DNA of 64,000 nt from an uncultured Wenzhouxiangella sp. (GTDB lineage: Bacteria > Pseudomonadota > Gammaproteobacteria > Xanthomonadales > Wenzhouxiangellaceae), in NCBI GenBank assembly GCA_913057195.1, contig CAJXNL010000009.1, forward strand, positions 1 through 64,000, read 5' to 3'. Each line of letters starts with the position of its first letter. The first letter of the stretch is position 1. The notes beneath the pieces are model-generated. The model saw nothing but the letters and a program-made list of their open reading frames with translations. It searched no databases and was not told the DNA's origin. Made by a program: the position numbers and the translations under genes. Positions 9,232-18,088 of this stretch are shown here, in pieces.

Positions 9232-9996
9232 ATGGACCGAACCAAGATTAAAGCAGTCATCACCGGTGGCGCCTCCGGACTGGGCCAGGCAGTGGCTGAG
9301 CAGTGGATGGCCGACGGCGCCCAAGTCGTTTTGATCGATCTGAACTCAACGCAGGCGGACACCTGGATGTCGGCGCACTCAAACGACCGATTGACCTTCA
9401 TCCAAGCCGATGTGACCGACGAGCCGGCGATGGAAGACGCCATGCAGCAAGCCCACGCTGCCATGGACGGCATCAATGTTTTGGTCAATTGTGCCGGCAT
9501 CCTCGGACCAGGCCGGGTATTGGGCAAACAAGGCCCCATGCCGCTGGAGAACTTCTCTAAAACAGTGATGGTGAACTTAATCGGCAGCTTTAATGCCGCC
9601 AAAGCAGCGGCGGCTTGGATGCAGCACAACAATCAACCCGACGACAACGGGGTCATCATCAACACCGCATCCATTGCGGCGTTCGAGGGCCAAATCGGAC
9701 AAGCGGCCTATTCGGCATCCAAAGGCGGCGTGGTCGGGATGACTTTGCCCATGGCTCGAGAGCTCGCCCGATTCCAGATTCGTGTCATGACCATTGCTCC
9801 TGGGGTGTTCCATACCCCCATGGTGGATGGGATGACGCCAGAGATTCAGGACAGCTTAAGCGCTGCCATCCCCTACCCCAGCCGGCTGGGTCAAGCCACA
9901 GAATTTGCGCAGTTGGCCGGTCATATCGTCGATAATCAGTACCTCAATGGCAGCGTCATTCGACTCGATGGCGCCGCCCGTTTGACGCCCAAATAA
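9232..9996 (+). CDS. HSD10-like 3-hydroxyacyl-CoA dehydrogenase (SDR family)
   Basis: Classical short-chain dehydrogenase of 254 residues: TGGASGLG (11-18) binds NAD, D36 after the second strand favours NAD over NADP, NCAG is at 86-89, and the catalytic triad is S147, Y160 and K164 (YSASK). It resembles the type II 3-hydroxyacyl-CoA dehydrogenase (HSD17B10) group, which oxidises 2-methyl-3-hydroxybutyryl-CoA in isoleucine breakdown as well as short 3-hydroxyacyl-CoAs. It lies 67 bases after HMG-CoA lyase with AAGGA before the ATG. The exact substrate is inferred from family and operon. Confidence 0.85.
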   Translation: MDRTKIKAVITGGASGLGQAVAEQWMADGAQVVLIDLNSTQADTWMSAHSNDRLTFIQADVTDEPAMEDAMQQAHAAMDGINVLVNCAGILGPGRVLGKQGPMPLENFSKTVMVNLIGSFNAAKAAAAWMQHNNQPDDNGVIINTASIAAFEGQIGQAAYSASKGGVVGMTLPMARELARFQIRVMTIAPGVFHTPMVDGMTPEIQDSLSAAIPYPSRLGQATEFAQLAGHIVDNQYLNGSVIRLDGAARLTPK

Positions 9997-10014
9997 TTCT
10001 CACTAGGCCTATTT

Positions 10015-10851
10015 ATGGATTCGATCACACAATGGACCACACAGTTTGATCTTCAATCGATCAGCCGTCTGGGCATTGACTTGGCTGTGGCCATTGTCAT
10101 CATGGTCATCGGCCGTTGGGTGGCCAAAGGTCTGGTGTCAGCGCTCAAACGGGCCTTCACAAAGAAAAACCTCGACCCTTTACTGATCAACTTCATCACC
10201 AGCATCATATATGTGATCTTGCTTGGCGCTGTGATCTTAACCGGGGTCGCGTATCTTGGCGTCGACATCACGCCGCTGATGGTGCTTTTGGGTGGCTCCG
10301 CACTGGCCATTGGACTGGCCCTCCAAAACTCACTGTCGAATTTTGCTTCCGGACTGATGCTGGTCGCCTTTCGGCCTTTCAGTCAAGGCCACTATGTTGA
10401 AGCGGGGGGAGTGAGTGGGACGGTCAGCCATGTGGGCCTCTTCCACACGGATCTGGTCACCCCAGACAACCGACACATCGTGGTCCCCAACAGTCAGATC
10501 ACGAGCTCAAGCATCACCAATTACTCCGCGTATGACACTCGACGGATCGATCTGATCATCGGCGTCCACTACGACGATGACCTGAAAGTAGCTCGAGATA
10601 CCATCGCCGCTGTATTCGAGCAACATCCCCTGATCTTGGATGATCCCGCGCCACAGATCTTGGTCATGGAGCTGGCCGACTCAGCGGTCAATATTGCCGC
10701 ACGGCCATGGGTCAAAGCGGACGACTACTGGGCGGTCCGATCAGAGCTTTTAGAGGGCATCAAGACCGCTCTGGAAGCGGCCGGTTGCTCGATTCCGTAC
10801 CCGCAAACAGACCTGCACATCCACTCAAGCAGCAGCCTAAAAATCGACTGA
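10015..10851 (+). CDS. Small-conductance mechanosensitive channel (MscS family)
   Basis: Inner-membrane channel that opens under osmotic downshock. The 278-residue protein has three N-terminal membrane segments (about 20-40, 60-80 and 85-115). The pore helix with Gly/Ala packing reads GGSALAIGLALQNSLSNFAS and is followed by the beta domain with VVPNSQI and a cytoplasmic C-terminal cage. Length and layout match E. coli MscS. It begins 18 bases after the SDR gene and may be transcribed with the catabolic operon, though no functional link is apparent. It converges with the NYN gene at 10889. Confidence 0.93.
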   Translation: MDSITQWTTQFDLQSISRLGIDLAVAIVIMVIGRWVAKGLVSALKRAFTKKNLDPLLINFITSIIYVILLGAVILTGVAYLGVDITPLMVLLGGSALAIGLALQNSLSNFASGLMLVAFRPFSQGHYVEAGGVSGTVSHVGLFHTDLVTPDNRHIVVPNSQITSSSITNYSAYDTRRIDLIIGVHYDDDLKVARDTIAAVFEQHPLILDDPAPQILVMELADSAVNIAARPWVKADDYWAVRSELLEGIKTALEAAGCSIPYPQTDLHIHSSSSLKID

Positions 10852-10888
10852 GGTCTTGCCGGCGCGGGCTTTGAGCCACCAGCGTGCG

Positions 10889-11710
10889 TCAATCGTCGTC
10901 TGAGGCGATGGTTTGAATGATATAGCCACCGGACTTTTCATCGTGTTGGAGAACGAGCAGGCCTTGAGCCTGAGCCTCCTCAAGCAGCTGATTGAAACTC
11001 TTAAACCCGTGATAGCTTTCTGAAAATCCCGGCTTTCTGCGCTTGAGTGCCTGCTTAATCATCGATCCCCAGATTTTTCCACCAGCATCGCGGTCGGCAA
11101 AAAGCGCCTCAGTGGTCGCCATGACCAGATCAAACGCCTCTTGTTTTTTATCATCAATGCTTGTCGCCCGCGCTGCTTTTTTTGAGGCGGCTTTTTTCTT
11201 GGACTTTTTCTTTTTGCTCGGCGTTTTCTTCTTGGTTTGACGAATTAAATCATCGTAAAAAATAAATTCGTCGCAGTTGGCCATCAAAAGATCCGAGGTG
11301 GAGCTTTTCACGCCCACACCCACGACCGTTTTGTTGTTTTCTCGAAGCTTGGAGACTAAGGGCGAAAAATCAGAGTCTCCGCTGATGATCACAAAAGTAT
11401 CGACATGAAGCTTTGTGTAGCAAAGATCGAGCGCGTCGACCACCATTCTGATGTCGGCGGAATTTTTGCCTGACTGGCGAACATGTGGAATATCGATTAA
11501 TTCAAAAGCCGCCTCATGCATCGCCGGCTTAAATTCTGCATACCGACCCCAGTCGCAGTAGGCTTTTTTGACGACGATATTGCCTTTCAACAACAGCCGC
11601 TCAACGACTTTTTCGATATCAAACGCGGCGTATCGCATATCGCGAACGCCCAGCGCGATATTTTCAAAATCGCAAAATAAGGCCAGGTTACGGGTGGTGG
11701 TTTCAGTCAT
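10889..11710 (-). CDS. NYN-domain putative RNase with LOTUS/OST-HTH domain
   Basis: A 273-residue protein in three parts. Residues about 8-155 form a PIN-like NYN domain with the expected acidic residues (LFCDFENIALG, SADIRMVVDALD, ISGDSDFSPL). Residues about 158-185 are a lysine-rich linker (KKKKSKKKAASKKAAR). The C-terminus (about 205-270) looks like an OST-HTH/LOTUS RNA-binding domain (GGKIWGSMIKQALKRRKPGF). Proteins of this LabA/NYN-LOTUS type are predicted RNA-binding nucleases; targets are unknown. The start lies eight bases after the aacS stop, so the two genes are almost certainly co-transcribed. Confidence 0.85.
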   Translation of the reverse strand: MTETTTRNLALFCDFENIALGVRDMRYAAFDIEKVVERLLLKGNIVVKKAYCDWGRYAEFKPAMHEAAFELIDIPHVRQSGKNSADIRMVVDALDLCYTKLHVDTFVIISGDSDFSPLVSKLRENNKTVVGVGVKSSTSDLLMANCDEFIFYDDLIRQTKKKTPSKKKKSKKKAASKKAARATSIDDKKQEAFDLVMATTEALFADRDAGGKIWGSMIKQALKRRKPGFSESYHGFKSFNQLLEEAQAQGLLVLQHDEKSGGYIIQTIASDDD

Positions 11711-11718
11711 CGAAAATT

Positions 11719-13686
11719 TCAGCCTTGCAGTTCTGGGCGGTCTTTAAAAAAGTTCAAAGCATCGGGATTGGCCAATGCGGATGTGTTTTTAACAGCGTGG
11801 CCATGAATGACATCGCGCACCGCCAATTCAGTGATTTTGCCTGACACTGTTTTTGGGATATCAGGCACTTGACAGACAACCGCCGGAACATGCCGAGGCG
11901 TGGTGTTTTGCCGAATCTGTTTTTTGATGCGATCAATCAGCGCCTCGTCAAGCTCAAGACCAGGACGCAAGACGACAAACAAAATGACACGGACATCGCC
12001 TTCAAATTCTTGCCCAACACACACCGACTCTAAAACAGCATCGATCTGATCGACTTGACGATAGATTTCTGCCGTGCCAATCCGAACGCCACCGGGATTC
12101 AAGGTCGCATCCGATCGGCCCTGAATAATGACGCCCCCCGTATCGGTCATGCAAGCATAATCCCCATGGCTCCAAACACCAGGATGCGCCTTGAAATACG
12201 CAGACCGGTACCGCTTATCGCCGGGATCACGCCAAAATCCAACGGGCATACTCGGAAATGGCATCGCGCAGGTGAGCTCACCTGTTTCATTGAGCACCAC
12301 CTCGCCGTTGTCATTGCGAATCTCAACCTTCATGCCAAGGCCCGGACTTTGCAATTCGCCTTTGATCACCGGTTTGAGCGGGTTGCCCAGCGCAAAGCAA
12401 GAAACAATGTCTGTGCCTCCAGAGATCGACGCCAACTGAAGATCTGACTTGATGTCGCGATAAACGTAGTCAAATGACTCGGGTAAAAGCGGTGAGCCCG
12501 TCGACAAAATCGTTTTTAATGCCGACAAGCGGTGGGTTTTGGCAGGTTGGATGCCCGCTTTTTCACACGCTGCAATCCATTTTGCACTGGTGCCAAAGAC
12601 CTCAATGTCCCACTCATCAATCAGATCCCAAAGGACATGGCCGTCCGGATAGAACGGTGAACCGTCGTAGAGAACAATGGCCGCATCCGCTGCCAGCGCA
12701 CTGATCAGCCAATTCCACATCATCCACCCACAAGTGGTGAAATACAGAATGCGTTCATCGGCCTTGAGATCGGTGTGTAAGACCAACTCTTTGAGGTGTT
12801 GCAGCAATGTCCCGCCTTGTCCATGCACGATGCACTTGGGCACCCCAGTGGTGCCAGATGAGTACAGGATGTAGAGCGGATGATCGAATGGCAAATGCAG
12901 AAATTCAATGGACGTGGGCTGATCGGCGACCCACGATTGATAATCGACTGCATGCGCCGCAGACAGGCTGTTGGCATGGTCTGCGATGTGGTTGACCACC
13001 ACCACCCGCTGCACACTCGGCAGTTCCTCAAGTGCGTCGCTGACTTTGTCCAGACAGTCGTGCACTTTGCCGTTATAGGCATAGGCATTCGCACACAGCA
13101 GCACCACCGGCTCAATCTGCCCAAATCGATCCAGCACCCCACGCACCCCAAAATCTGGAGAGCAGGACGACCAGACGGCACCAATCGCATTGGCGGCCAA
13201 ACAGCCAATCAAGGTCTCTGGAATATTCGGAAGCCAGCCCGCCACTCGATCACCGGGCTTCACCCCCTCGGCTTTAAGTGCCTGAGCCAGCTGAGCCACA
13301 GCCTCATACAGCGCCGCGTGGCTCAGTGTTCGGCGTTGGCCCCTCTCATCAGCAAAAATGACGGCCAAGCCGTCATCGCGGCGCTTGAGCAAGTTCTCGG
13401 CATAGCTGAGCCTCGCCTGCGGAAACCAGCGCGTCCCAGGCATTTGGCCCCACTCGGCGGTCACCTGCTCCGGTGGCTGGCCGGTGCCGGCGGCATCAAT
13501 CACACCGCAATAAGCCCACAGCGCCGACCAAAAAGCGTCTGGCCGGTTGATCGAGAACGCATAAAGAGAATCCCAGTCGTTCACCTCAGGGGCGATATGG
13601 GCGGCCACGTGGCCAATGAAGGCCTGCATATGCGTTGCGCCCTGTCGGGCGGGGGGCGGGGACCACAAAATTTCAGGCTCAGTCAT
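11719..13686 (-). CDS. aacS: Acetoacetyl-CoA synthetase
   Basis: ANL-superfamily adenylate-forming enzyme of 655 residues that activates acetoacetate to acetoacetyl-CoA with ATP. The N-terminus has the AacS/Acs-type cap domain (DWDSLYAFSINRPDAFW). The ATP loop is YSSGTTGVPK and the C-terminal catalytic lysine is in PKTVSGKITE. Overall similarity and length fit acetoacetyl-CoA synthetase rather than acetyl-CoA synthetase. It would return the acetoacetate made by HMG-CoA lyase (8262) to the thiolase (7071). It is followed by the NYN gene after eight bases. A Fur-box-like palindrome at 13728-13746 sits 42 bases before the start. Confidence 0.93.
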   Translation of the reverse strand: MTEPEILWSPPPARQGATHMQAFIGHVAAHIAPEVNDWDSLYAFSINRPDAFWSALWAYCGVIDAAGTGQPPEQVTAEWGQMPGTRWFPQARLSYAENLLKRRDDGLAVIFADERGQRRTLSHAALYEAVAQLAQALKAEGVKPGDRVAGWLPNIPETLIGCLAANAIGAVWSSCSPDFGVRGVLDRFGQIEPVVLLCANAYAYNGKVHDCLDKVSDALEELPSVQRVVVVNHIADHANSLSAAHAVDYQSWVADQPTSIEFLHLPFDHPLYILYSSGTTGVPKCIVHGQGGTLLQHLKELVLHTDLKADERILYFTTCGWMMWNWLISALAADAAIVLYDGSPFYPDGHVLWDLIDEWDIEVFGTSAKWIAACEKAGIQPAKTHRLSALKTILSTGSPLLPESFDYVYRDIKSDLQLASISGGTDIVSCFALGNPLKPVIKGELQSPGLGMKVEIRNDNGEVVLNETGELTCAMPFPSMPVGFWRDPGDKRYRSAYFKAHPGVWSHGDYACMTDTGGVIIQGRSDATLNPGGVRIGTAEIYRQVDQIDAVLESVCVGQEFEGDVRVILFVVLRPGLELDEALIDRIKKQIRQNTTPRHVPAVVCQVPDIPKTVSGKITELAVRDVIHGHAVKNTSALANPDALNFFKDRPELQG

Positions 13687-13727
13687 GGGCGATTGTCGTT
13701 TTTTGTCATTTGGCGCTTGCCATCGCT

Positions 13728-13746
13728 AATGATAATGGTTATCATT
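13728..13746. promoter_or_regulatory. Fur-box-like palindrome
   Basis: AATGATAATGGTTATCATT is a perfect 8-bp inverted repeat with a 3-base centre. It matches the 7-1-7 Fur site model (TGATAAT-N-ATTATCA) at 13 of 14 positions. It lies between the divergent starts of aacS (13686, minus) and the DUF2061 gene (13819, plus), so it could control either or both. The match is seen in the sequence; binding by Fur, and the direction of its effect, are inference. Confidence 0.65.
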
Positions 13747-13818
13747 TGGGTTAGTAGGGCCGAAGGCCACCGGTAATGACAACTTGGTCGTGCCATTATT
13801 CATTTTTCTGGAGCAATT

Positions 13819-14100
13819 ATGACGCAAAAAAAGACCTTCACGTTCGCACTGGTCCACATGACCGTCGCTTTCGGGGTTGTTTGGGCATTGACAGGTTCTA
13901 TGGCGCTCGGCGGACTCGTGGCTTTAATTGAGCCGGCATGTCAGACCGTGGCGTATTTTTGTCATGAAAAAGTATGGGAGCGGTTTACGCGCAAATCGGC
14001 ACGTGCTCCAAGCCTGGTCAAAGTGCAACAAATGACCGAAAGATGCAACAGAGCGGGATCGTTCAACGGAAAATCCCAATACTCCCAGCCGAGCCAATGA
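13819..14100 (+). CDS. DUF2061 family membrane protein
   Basis: A 93-residue protein. Residues about 5-55 match the DUF2061 pattern: KTFTFALVHMTVAFGVVWALTG-like first helix, then GGLVALIEPACQTVAYFCHEKVW. Two membrane helices are predicted and the family function is unknown. The last 38 residues or so after the usual FHEKVW end point are hydrophilic and unlike the family. A near-consensus Fur box lies 73 bases upstream of the ATG, suggesting iron-dependent expression. It ends 39 bases before the convergent VCBS gene. Confidence 0.75.
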   Translation: MTQKKTFTFALVHMTVAFGVVWALTGSMALGGLVALIEPACQTVAYFCHEKVWERFTRKSARAPSLVKVQQMTERCNRAGSFNGKSQYSQPSQ

Positions 14101-14139
14101 TATGGCCTCTGTGAAGCTCACAAAACCAGTCCGCCCTCA

Positions 14140-16161
14140 CTAGTCCTGTTTCCTTACCGGCTTGTAAGCTTTGATTGGATTGATAACATAAACCGCGCTT
14201 AGGTCATATTCATCATCGCCAGGAGAAACATCCTGAGGAGGATCCATCTGAATTACGAACGACGCCAGACCATTACCGTTTAAATCAATGGGGTAGATAT
14301 GCATGGTTCGGGAGTTGCCATACTCGAAGCCCTCCCAATCCTCAAATCCGCGCAGATGATAATTCTGGACAATGGCAAGCTCTTCGGTTGGTAAGCGCTC
14401 ATAAAAACCCTCGCCGTCGTTGACAAGAATCGCATTATCTTTCGGCCTTCCCCCAGACGAATCAACAATATCAACATAGCTATCGCCATTGATGTCCATG
14501 ACGAAGGTAATCCCTTCACCTTGCGCTTCAGGTCTAATTCCCTCAGCCAATCTCAACTCTGTCTCATCAACAAAAACACCATCACCTTTGTTGGCCAGTA
14601 GCTGGAGTTGCCGGCCTTCATAGTAAGGCTGCGCCTTGGTTTGCCCAATCAAAATATCCTTTCGCCCATCACCAGTGACATCCGCGATTACCATGCTATT
14701 GTGCTTGGTGTTAAGCAACCCATATCGACCCTCTGGAAGCTCAATTCTTTTTGCGTTTGTGATGTCCGTGGCTCCGTCACTCAGAAGTATCCAACCGCTC
14801 ACGGCTTTGTCAGGTGATTGGTCCTCTGCAAGCCCAATGACGAGGTCATCAATTCCATCACCATCTAAATCACCGATGGCGCTAGACATTGCATAGGCTT
14901 CTGACCCACGCCCATCTCTCGCAGTGGGCTCCTGGCTTACCGAAAAGCGGCCGGACCCATCACCCGTGAATATATGTCGTCCCTGATAAAAATCAATGTG
15001 GCCATCTCCATTAATGTCTCCCACCGCAAGATCGTGCGCAAAACTAAACGTTGGCAACACCGATGTCTCTTGCCCCTCGATCCGATCAGAGTAGTCGACC
15101 AACTTCTTATTTTCACTGACCATGAGTGGGATACGCTCATGTATGAAGTTGAACCCCCCGTCTGCGAGTCTTTCTATAATCCCGAAAGACCCAAGCACCA
15201 CATCATCAGTGTCATCGCCATTAAAATCCGCGACGCCAACCTTATAAGAAAACATTCTGGCAGGTGGCGCCCCTTGCCAAATGGATGATGACAAGCGCAG
15301 CTGACCACCCTCATTTATTAAGATGCTGGGTGAGATAGGGGGTCGCGGTAATGTATGCGGGAATGTTGCCCAATTGATCATCATGTCTTGGGCAGAGTCT
15401 CCATTAAAATCACCGATGCCCGCTTTGTGAGCATCGATGACATACGTCCCAGGCCCGCTGACTTGATTGTTGTACCGCCACTCCTCAAACCTCTCTTTGG
15501 TAAAAGCAGTAATAACGTTCCACTGTCCCAATTCAAAATATTGGGTACGCAGCTTTTCGCGGGCACCCTGTGCGAGAGGAATGTCATAGTCATCCGTTAT
15601 GATCCATGGTGAGTTCGCTTGACCAAACGACTGAGTACACCCCACGCCCTCGAGACCAAGTGCAATCCGCTGCAAGTTATACTCCAGACTCGCTGTACCA
15701 AGTTCCGCTGACCCAGATTCAGGGCTCCAAGATGCCACTGCAGAGTTGCAGCTTTCGAAAACAATACTCAATTGTCCCTGTGGCTTTTGAGTGAGCTCAT
15801 CTGGATCAAAATCTCGACCGAATCCGGTACCGGATACTTCAAGCATGTCGAACTCCAACAGACCGACATCATCAAACACGGCTGGAACATATTCTGTGCT
15901 TCCAATCAGCCAATAAGTGTTTTCATTCCGATGGGTGAACCAGTAAATTGTCGCAACAGCCCCTGAGGGAACTTTGGACAACTCCAGGACAAACCCCTCC
16001 CCATCTCGTGCTGGATCGTACCAGCTGCCTGAAAAGGCGCCACGGGCGCCACTACTTGACATTGCGGGCTCTACCGCTGCTACAAATAAAAAACTCACGA
16101 CAAGACATCTCAGCAGAGGCCTCGCCTGAAGATATTCTATGCGATTGAAAAAGCTAGACAT
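14140..16161 (-). CDS. Secreted VCBS/FG-GAP repeat protein
   Basis: A 673-residue protein with an N-terminal signal peptide (basic start, then LLRCLVVSFLFVAAVEPAMS). A first domain (about 40-165) opens with GSWYDPARDGEGFVLE, a motif common in secreted gammaproteobacterial proteins of unknown role. The remainder (about 240-640) holds at least seven FG-GAP/VCBS repeats with calcium-binding D-x-N/D-G-D loops, such as GDFNGDSAQD, ADFNGDDTDD, GDINGDGHID, GDLDGDGIDD and ADVTGDGRKD, which should fold as a beta-propeller. GGGGG four bases before the ATG supports the start. No enzymatic motif is visible; an extracellular or surface adhesion/binding role is inference. Codon use looks less GC-rich than in neighbours. 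Confidence 0.8.
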   Translation of the reverse strand: MSSFFNRIEYLQARPLLRCLVVSFLFVAAVEPAMSSSGARGAFSGSWYDPARDGEGFVLELSKVPSGAVATIYWFTHRNENTYWLIGSTEYVPAVFDDVGLLEFDMLEVSGTGFGRDFDPDELTQKPQGQLSIVFESCNSAVASWSPESGSAELGTASLEYNLQRIALGLEGVGCTQSFGQANSPWIITDDYDIPLAQGAREKLRTQYFELGQWNVITAFTKERFEEWRYNNQVSGPGTYVIDAHKAGIGDFNGDSAQDMMINWATFPHTLPRPPISPSILINEGGQLRLSSSIWQGAPPARMFSYKVGVADFNGDDTDDVVLGSFGIIERLADGGFNFIHERIPLMVSENKKLVDYSDRIEGQETSVLPTFSFAHDLAVGDINGDGHIDFYQGRHIFTGDGSGRFSVSQEPTARDGRGSEAYAMSSAIGDLDGDGIDDLVIGLAEDQSPDKAVSGWILLSDGATDITNAKRIELPEGRYGLLNTKHNSMVIADVTGDGRKDILIGQTKAQPYYEGRQLQLLANKGDGVFVDETELRLAEGIRPEAQGEGITFVMDINGDSYVDIVDSSGGRPKDNAILVNDGEGFYERLPTEELAIVQNYHLRGFEDWEGFEYGNSRTMHIYPIDLNGNGLASFVIQMDPPQDVSPGDDEYDLSAVYVINPIKAYKPVRKQD

Positions 16162-16340
16162 ATTGCCCCCTTTTTTGAGCTTTGTAGAACCAGTGGTATT
16201 TAAGGGATTGTCATCGGAGGTCTTGGCCCAAAACTTTCTGCACGTGACCCTTACCCGAAAATCTCATAAACGCAGTCACCAGTCAAGGCGCAGGCCCGGC
16301 TCGGTGTGAATAGACTGCTCACAGTTGGGAATCGGTCAAT
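16162..16340. other. Intergenic stretch without recognised gene
   Basis: These 179 bases separate the VCBS gene start from the etfA stop, both on the minus strand. They must hold the VCBS promoter and any etfBA terminator, but no convincing hairpin with a T-run, promoter pair or RNA gene was seen. Confidence 0.4.
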
Positions 16341-17285
16341 TCAAAGCGCGTCCTCTAATTCCGGTAGCAGCTGAAATAAATCCCCTACCAGCCCCAAATC
16401 TGCCACCTCAAAAATCGGTGCATCGGGGTCTTTGTTGATGGCCACGATGGTGCCAGCGTCTTTGATCCCTGTCAGATGCTGAATGGCCCCCGAAATGCCC
16501 ACGGCAATGTACAGATCCGGCGCGATAATTTTGCCGGTTTGTCCCACCTGCAATTCATTGGGGACATACCCTGCATCCACGGCCGCGCGCGAGGCCCCCA
16601 CTGCTGCACCAAGCTTTTTGGCCAATGAGCCGATCAATTCGAAATTCTCGCTTGAGCCCATTGCCCGACCACCCGACACCACGACCGTGGCCGACGAGAG
16701 GTCTGGCCCCTCGCCTGATGAGCCCTCAGCCCCAACATATTCCGTGTGGCCCGGATCTTGGGCCTGTGCCGAGGCCGCTTCCACCTTGGCCGAGCCAGAT
16801 GCCGCTGCCGCCGCGAACGATGCCGTTCTCACGGTGGCCAACACAGGCGAAATGGCGTCGGGGACGCGCACAGTGACAATGGCATTCCCCGCGTAAATCG
16901 GCCGCTTGAAGGTACGTGCATCCACCACTTCCATGACATCCGAGACCTGATTGCAGCCCAATAAGCCAGCCACGCGGGGCAACAGATCCCGACCGAAAGT
17001 GGTCGAGGGTGCGAGGATGTGCGTGTAGCCCTCACTCAATGCCACCACTTCAGGCGCCAACCTCGAAGCCAGTGCGGGCGCCAAAGATGCATCTTCCACG
17101 ACCCGCACGCAAGTGACGCCCGCCAGCTTCGCGGCGTCTTGAGCGATGGCATCAAGCGCATCACCAAACACCACCACATCGATGACGTCGGCAGCCAATC
17201 CGTGTGCGCCTTGAACCGTTTTCGCGGTGGCTGGCGACAGTGAGCGCCCATCGTGCTCTGCAATGATCAACACCTTGGCCATCAC
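16341..17285 (-). CDS. etfA: Electron transfer flavoprotein alpha subunit
   Basis: ETF large subunit of 314 residues, which binds FAD and carries electrons from acyl-CoA dehydrogenases to ETF-quinone oxidoreductase. The C-terminal FAD domain is typical: [37 protein letters not shown] (split here as [11 protein letters not shown] and VGQTGK), [16 protein letters not shown] and [20 protein letters not shown]. It overlaps etfB by four bases (17282-17285). It is the electron acceptor expected for the isovaleryl-CoA dehydrogenase at 5897. Confidence 0.96.
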   Translation of the reverse strand: MMAKVLIIAEHDGRSLSPATAKTVQGAHGLAADVIDVVVFGDALDAIAQDAAKLAGVTCVRVVEDASLAPALASRLAPEVVALSEGYTHILAPSTTFGRDLLPRVAGLLGCNQVSDVMEVVDARTFKRPIYAGNAIVTVRVPDAISPVLATVRTASFAAAAASGSAKVEAASAQAQDPGHTEYVGAEGSSGEGPDLSSATVVVSGGRAMGSSENFELIGSLAKKLGAAVGASRAAVDAGYVPNELQVGQTGKIIAPDLYIAVGISGAIQHLTGIKDAGTIVAINKDPDAPIFEVADLGLVGDLFQLLPELEDAL

Positions 17286-18028
17286 AACAATCCTCTTGTT
17301 TTGAGTTCATCGACCAGTTCAGCGACACTTTCAACGGTCTTGCCGCCACCACGCTGCGGCGGTGGTTCGAAGGCCACCATCTCAAAGTCTTGATCCGCGC
17401 TCAAACCCAGCTCGGCCAACGGCTTGCTGTCCAGGGGCTTTTTCTTGGCTTTCATGATCTCAGGGAGTTTGACAAACCGCGGCTCATTCAACCGAAGATC
17501 CACGGTCATCACTGCAGGCAACTCAACCGCGATCGTTTCGAGGCCAGCATCCACCTCCCGGGTCACTTCGGCCCGTCGATCATTAAAAACAATTTTGGAG
17601 GCGAACGTGGCCTGTGGACGCCCCCACAGTGCCGACAGCATCTGGCCGGTCTGCGAGCAATCGTCATCAATGGCCTGCTTGCCCATCAACACCAGATCAG
17701 GCGTTTCGGCCTCCACCACGTTAAGCAGTGCTTGGGCTGCCGTCAGCGGCTGAACCCATTGGTCAGTTTCCAACAAAATGGCCCGGTCTGCCCCCATGGC
17801 CAAGCCTGTTCGAAGCTGCTGCTGGCTGGCGTCCGGGCCAATCGAAACCACCACGATTTCGTCGGCTTCACCGCGCTCTTTGATTCGGATGGCTTCCTCT
17901 AGAGCAATTTCGTCAAATGGGTTGATGGACATTTTCACGCCATCGGTTTCGACCCCAGAGCCATCATTTTTTACGCGCACGCGGACGTTGTAATCCACCA
18001 CGCGCTTTAACGTCACCAAAATTTTCAT
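17282..18028 (-). CDS. etfB: Electron transfer flavoprotein beta subunit
   Basis: ETF small subunit of 248 residues, partner of EtfA. It starts MKILVTLKRVVDYNVRVRV and contains INPFDEIALEEAIRIKE, the AMP-binding region SIGPDASQQQLRTGLAMGAD, and the recognition-loop sequence AKKKPLD near residue 196 that docks onto acyl-CoA dehydrogenases. Transcription runs etfB to etfA. Its start is 60 bases from the end of prmB, which lies upstream on the same strand. Confidence 0.96.
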   Translation of the reverse strand: MKILVTLKRVVDYNVRVRVKNDGSGVETDGVKMSINPFDEIALEEAIRIKERGEADEIVVVSIGPDASQQQLRTGLAMGADRAILLETDQWVQPLTAAQALLNVVEAETPDLVLMGKQAIDDDCSQTGQMLSALWGRPQATFASKIVFNDRRAEVTREVDAGLETIAVELPAVMTVDLRLNEPRFVKLPEIMKAKKKPLDSKPLAELGLSADQDFEMVAFEPPPQRGGGKTVESVAELVDELKTRGLL

Positions 18029-18088
18029 TTATTCGAATGCCCGAAAAAACTCGATTTCAATTGTACCTGCTCAACCATCGTGTTTGGG

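Noticed and set aside
12880-13776. A 298-codon plus-strand frame
   Set aside because: It is antisense to aacS, which has intact motifs on the minus strand.
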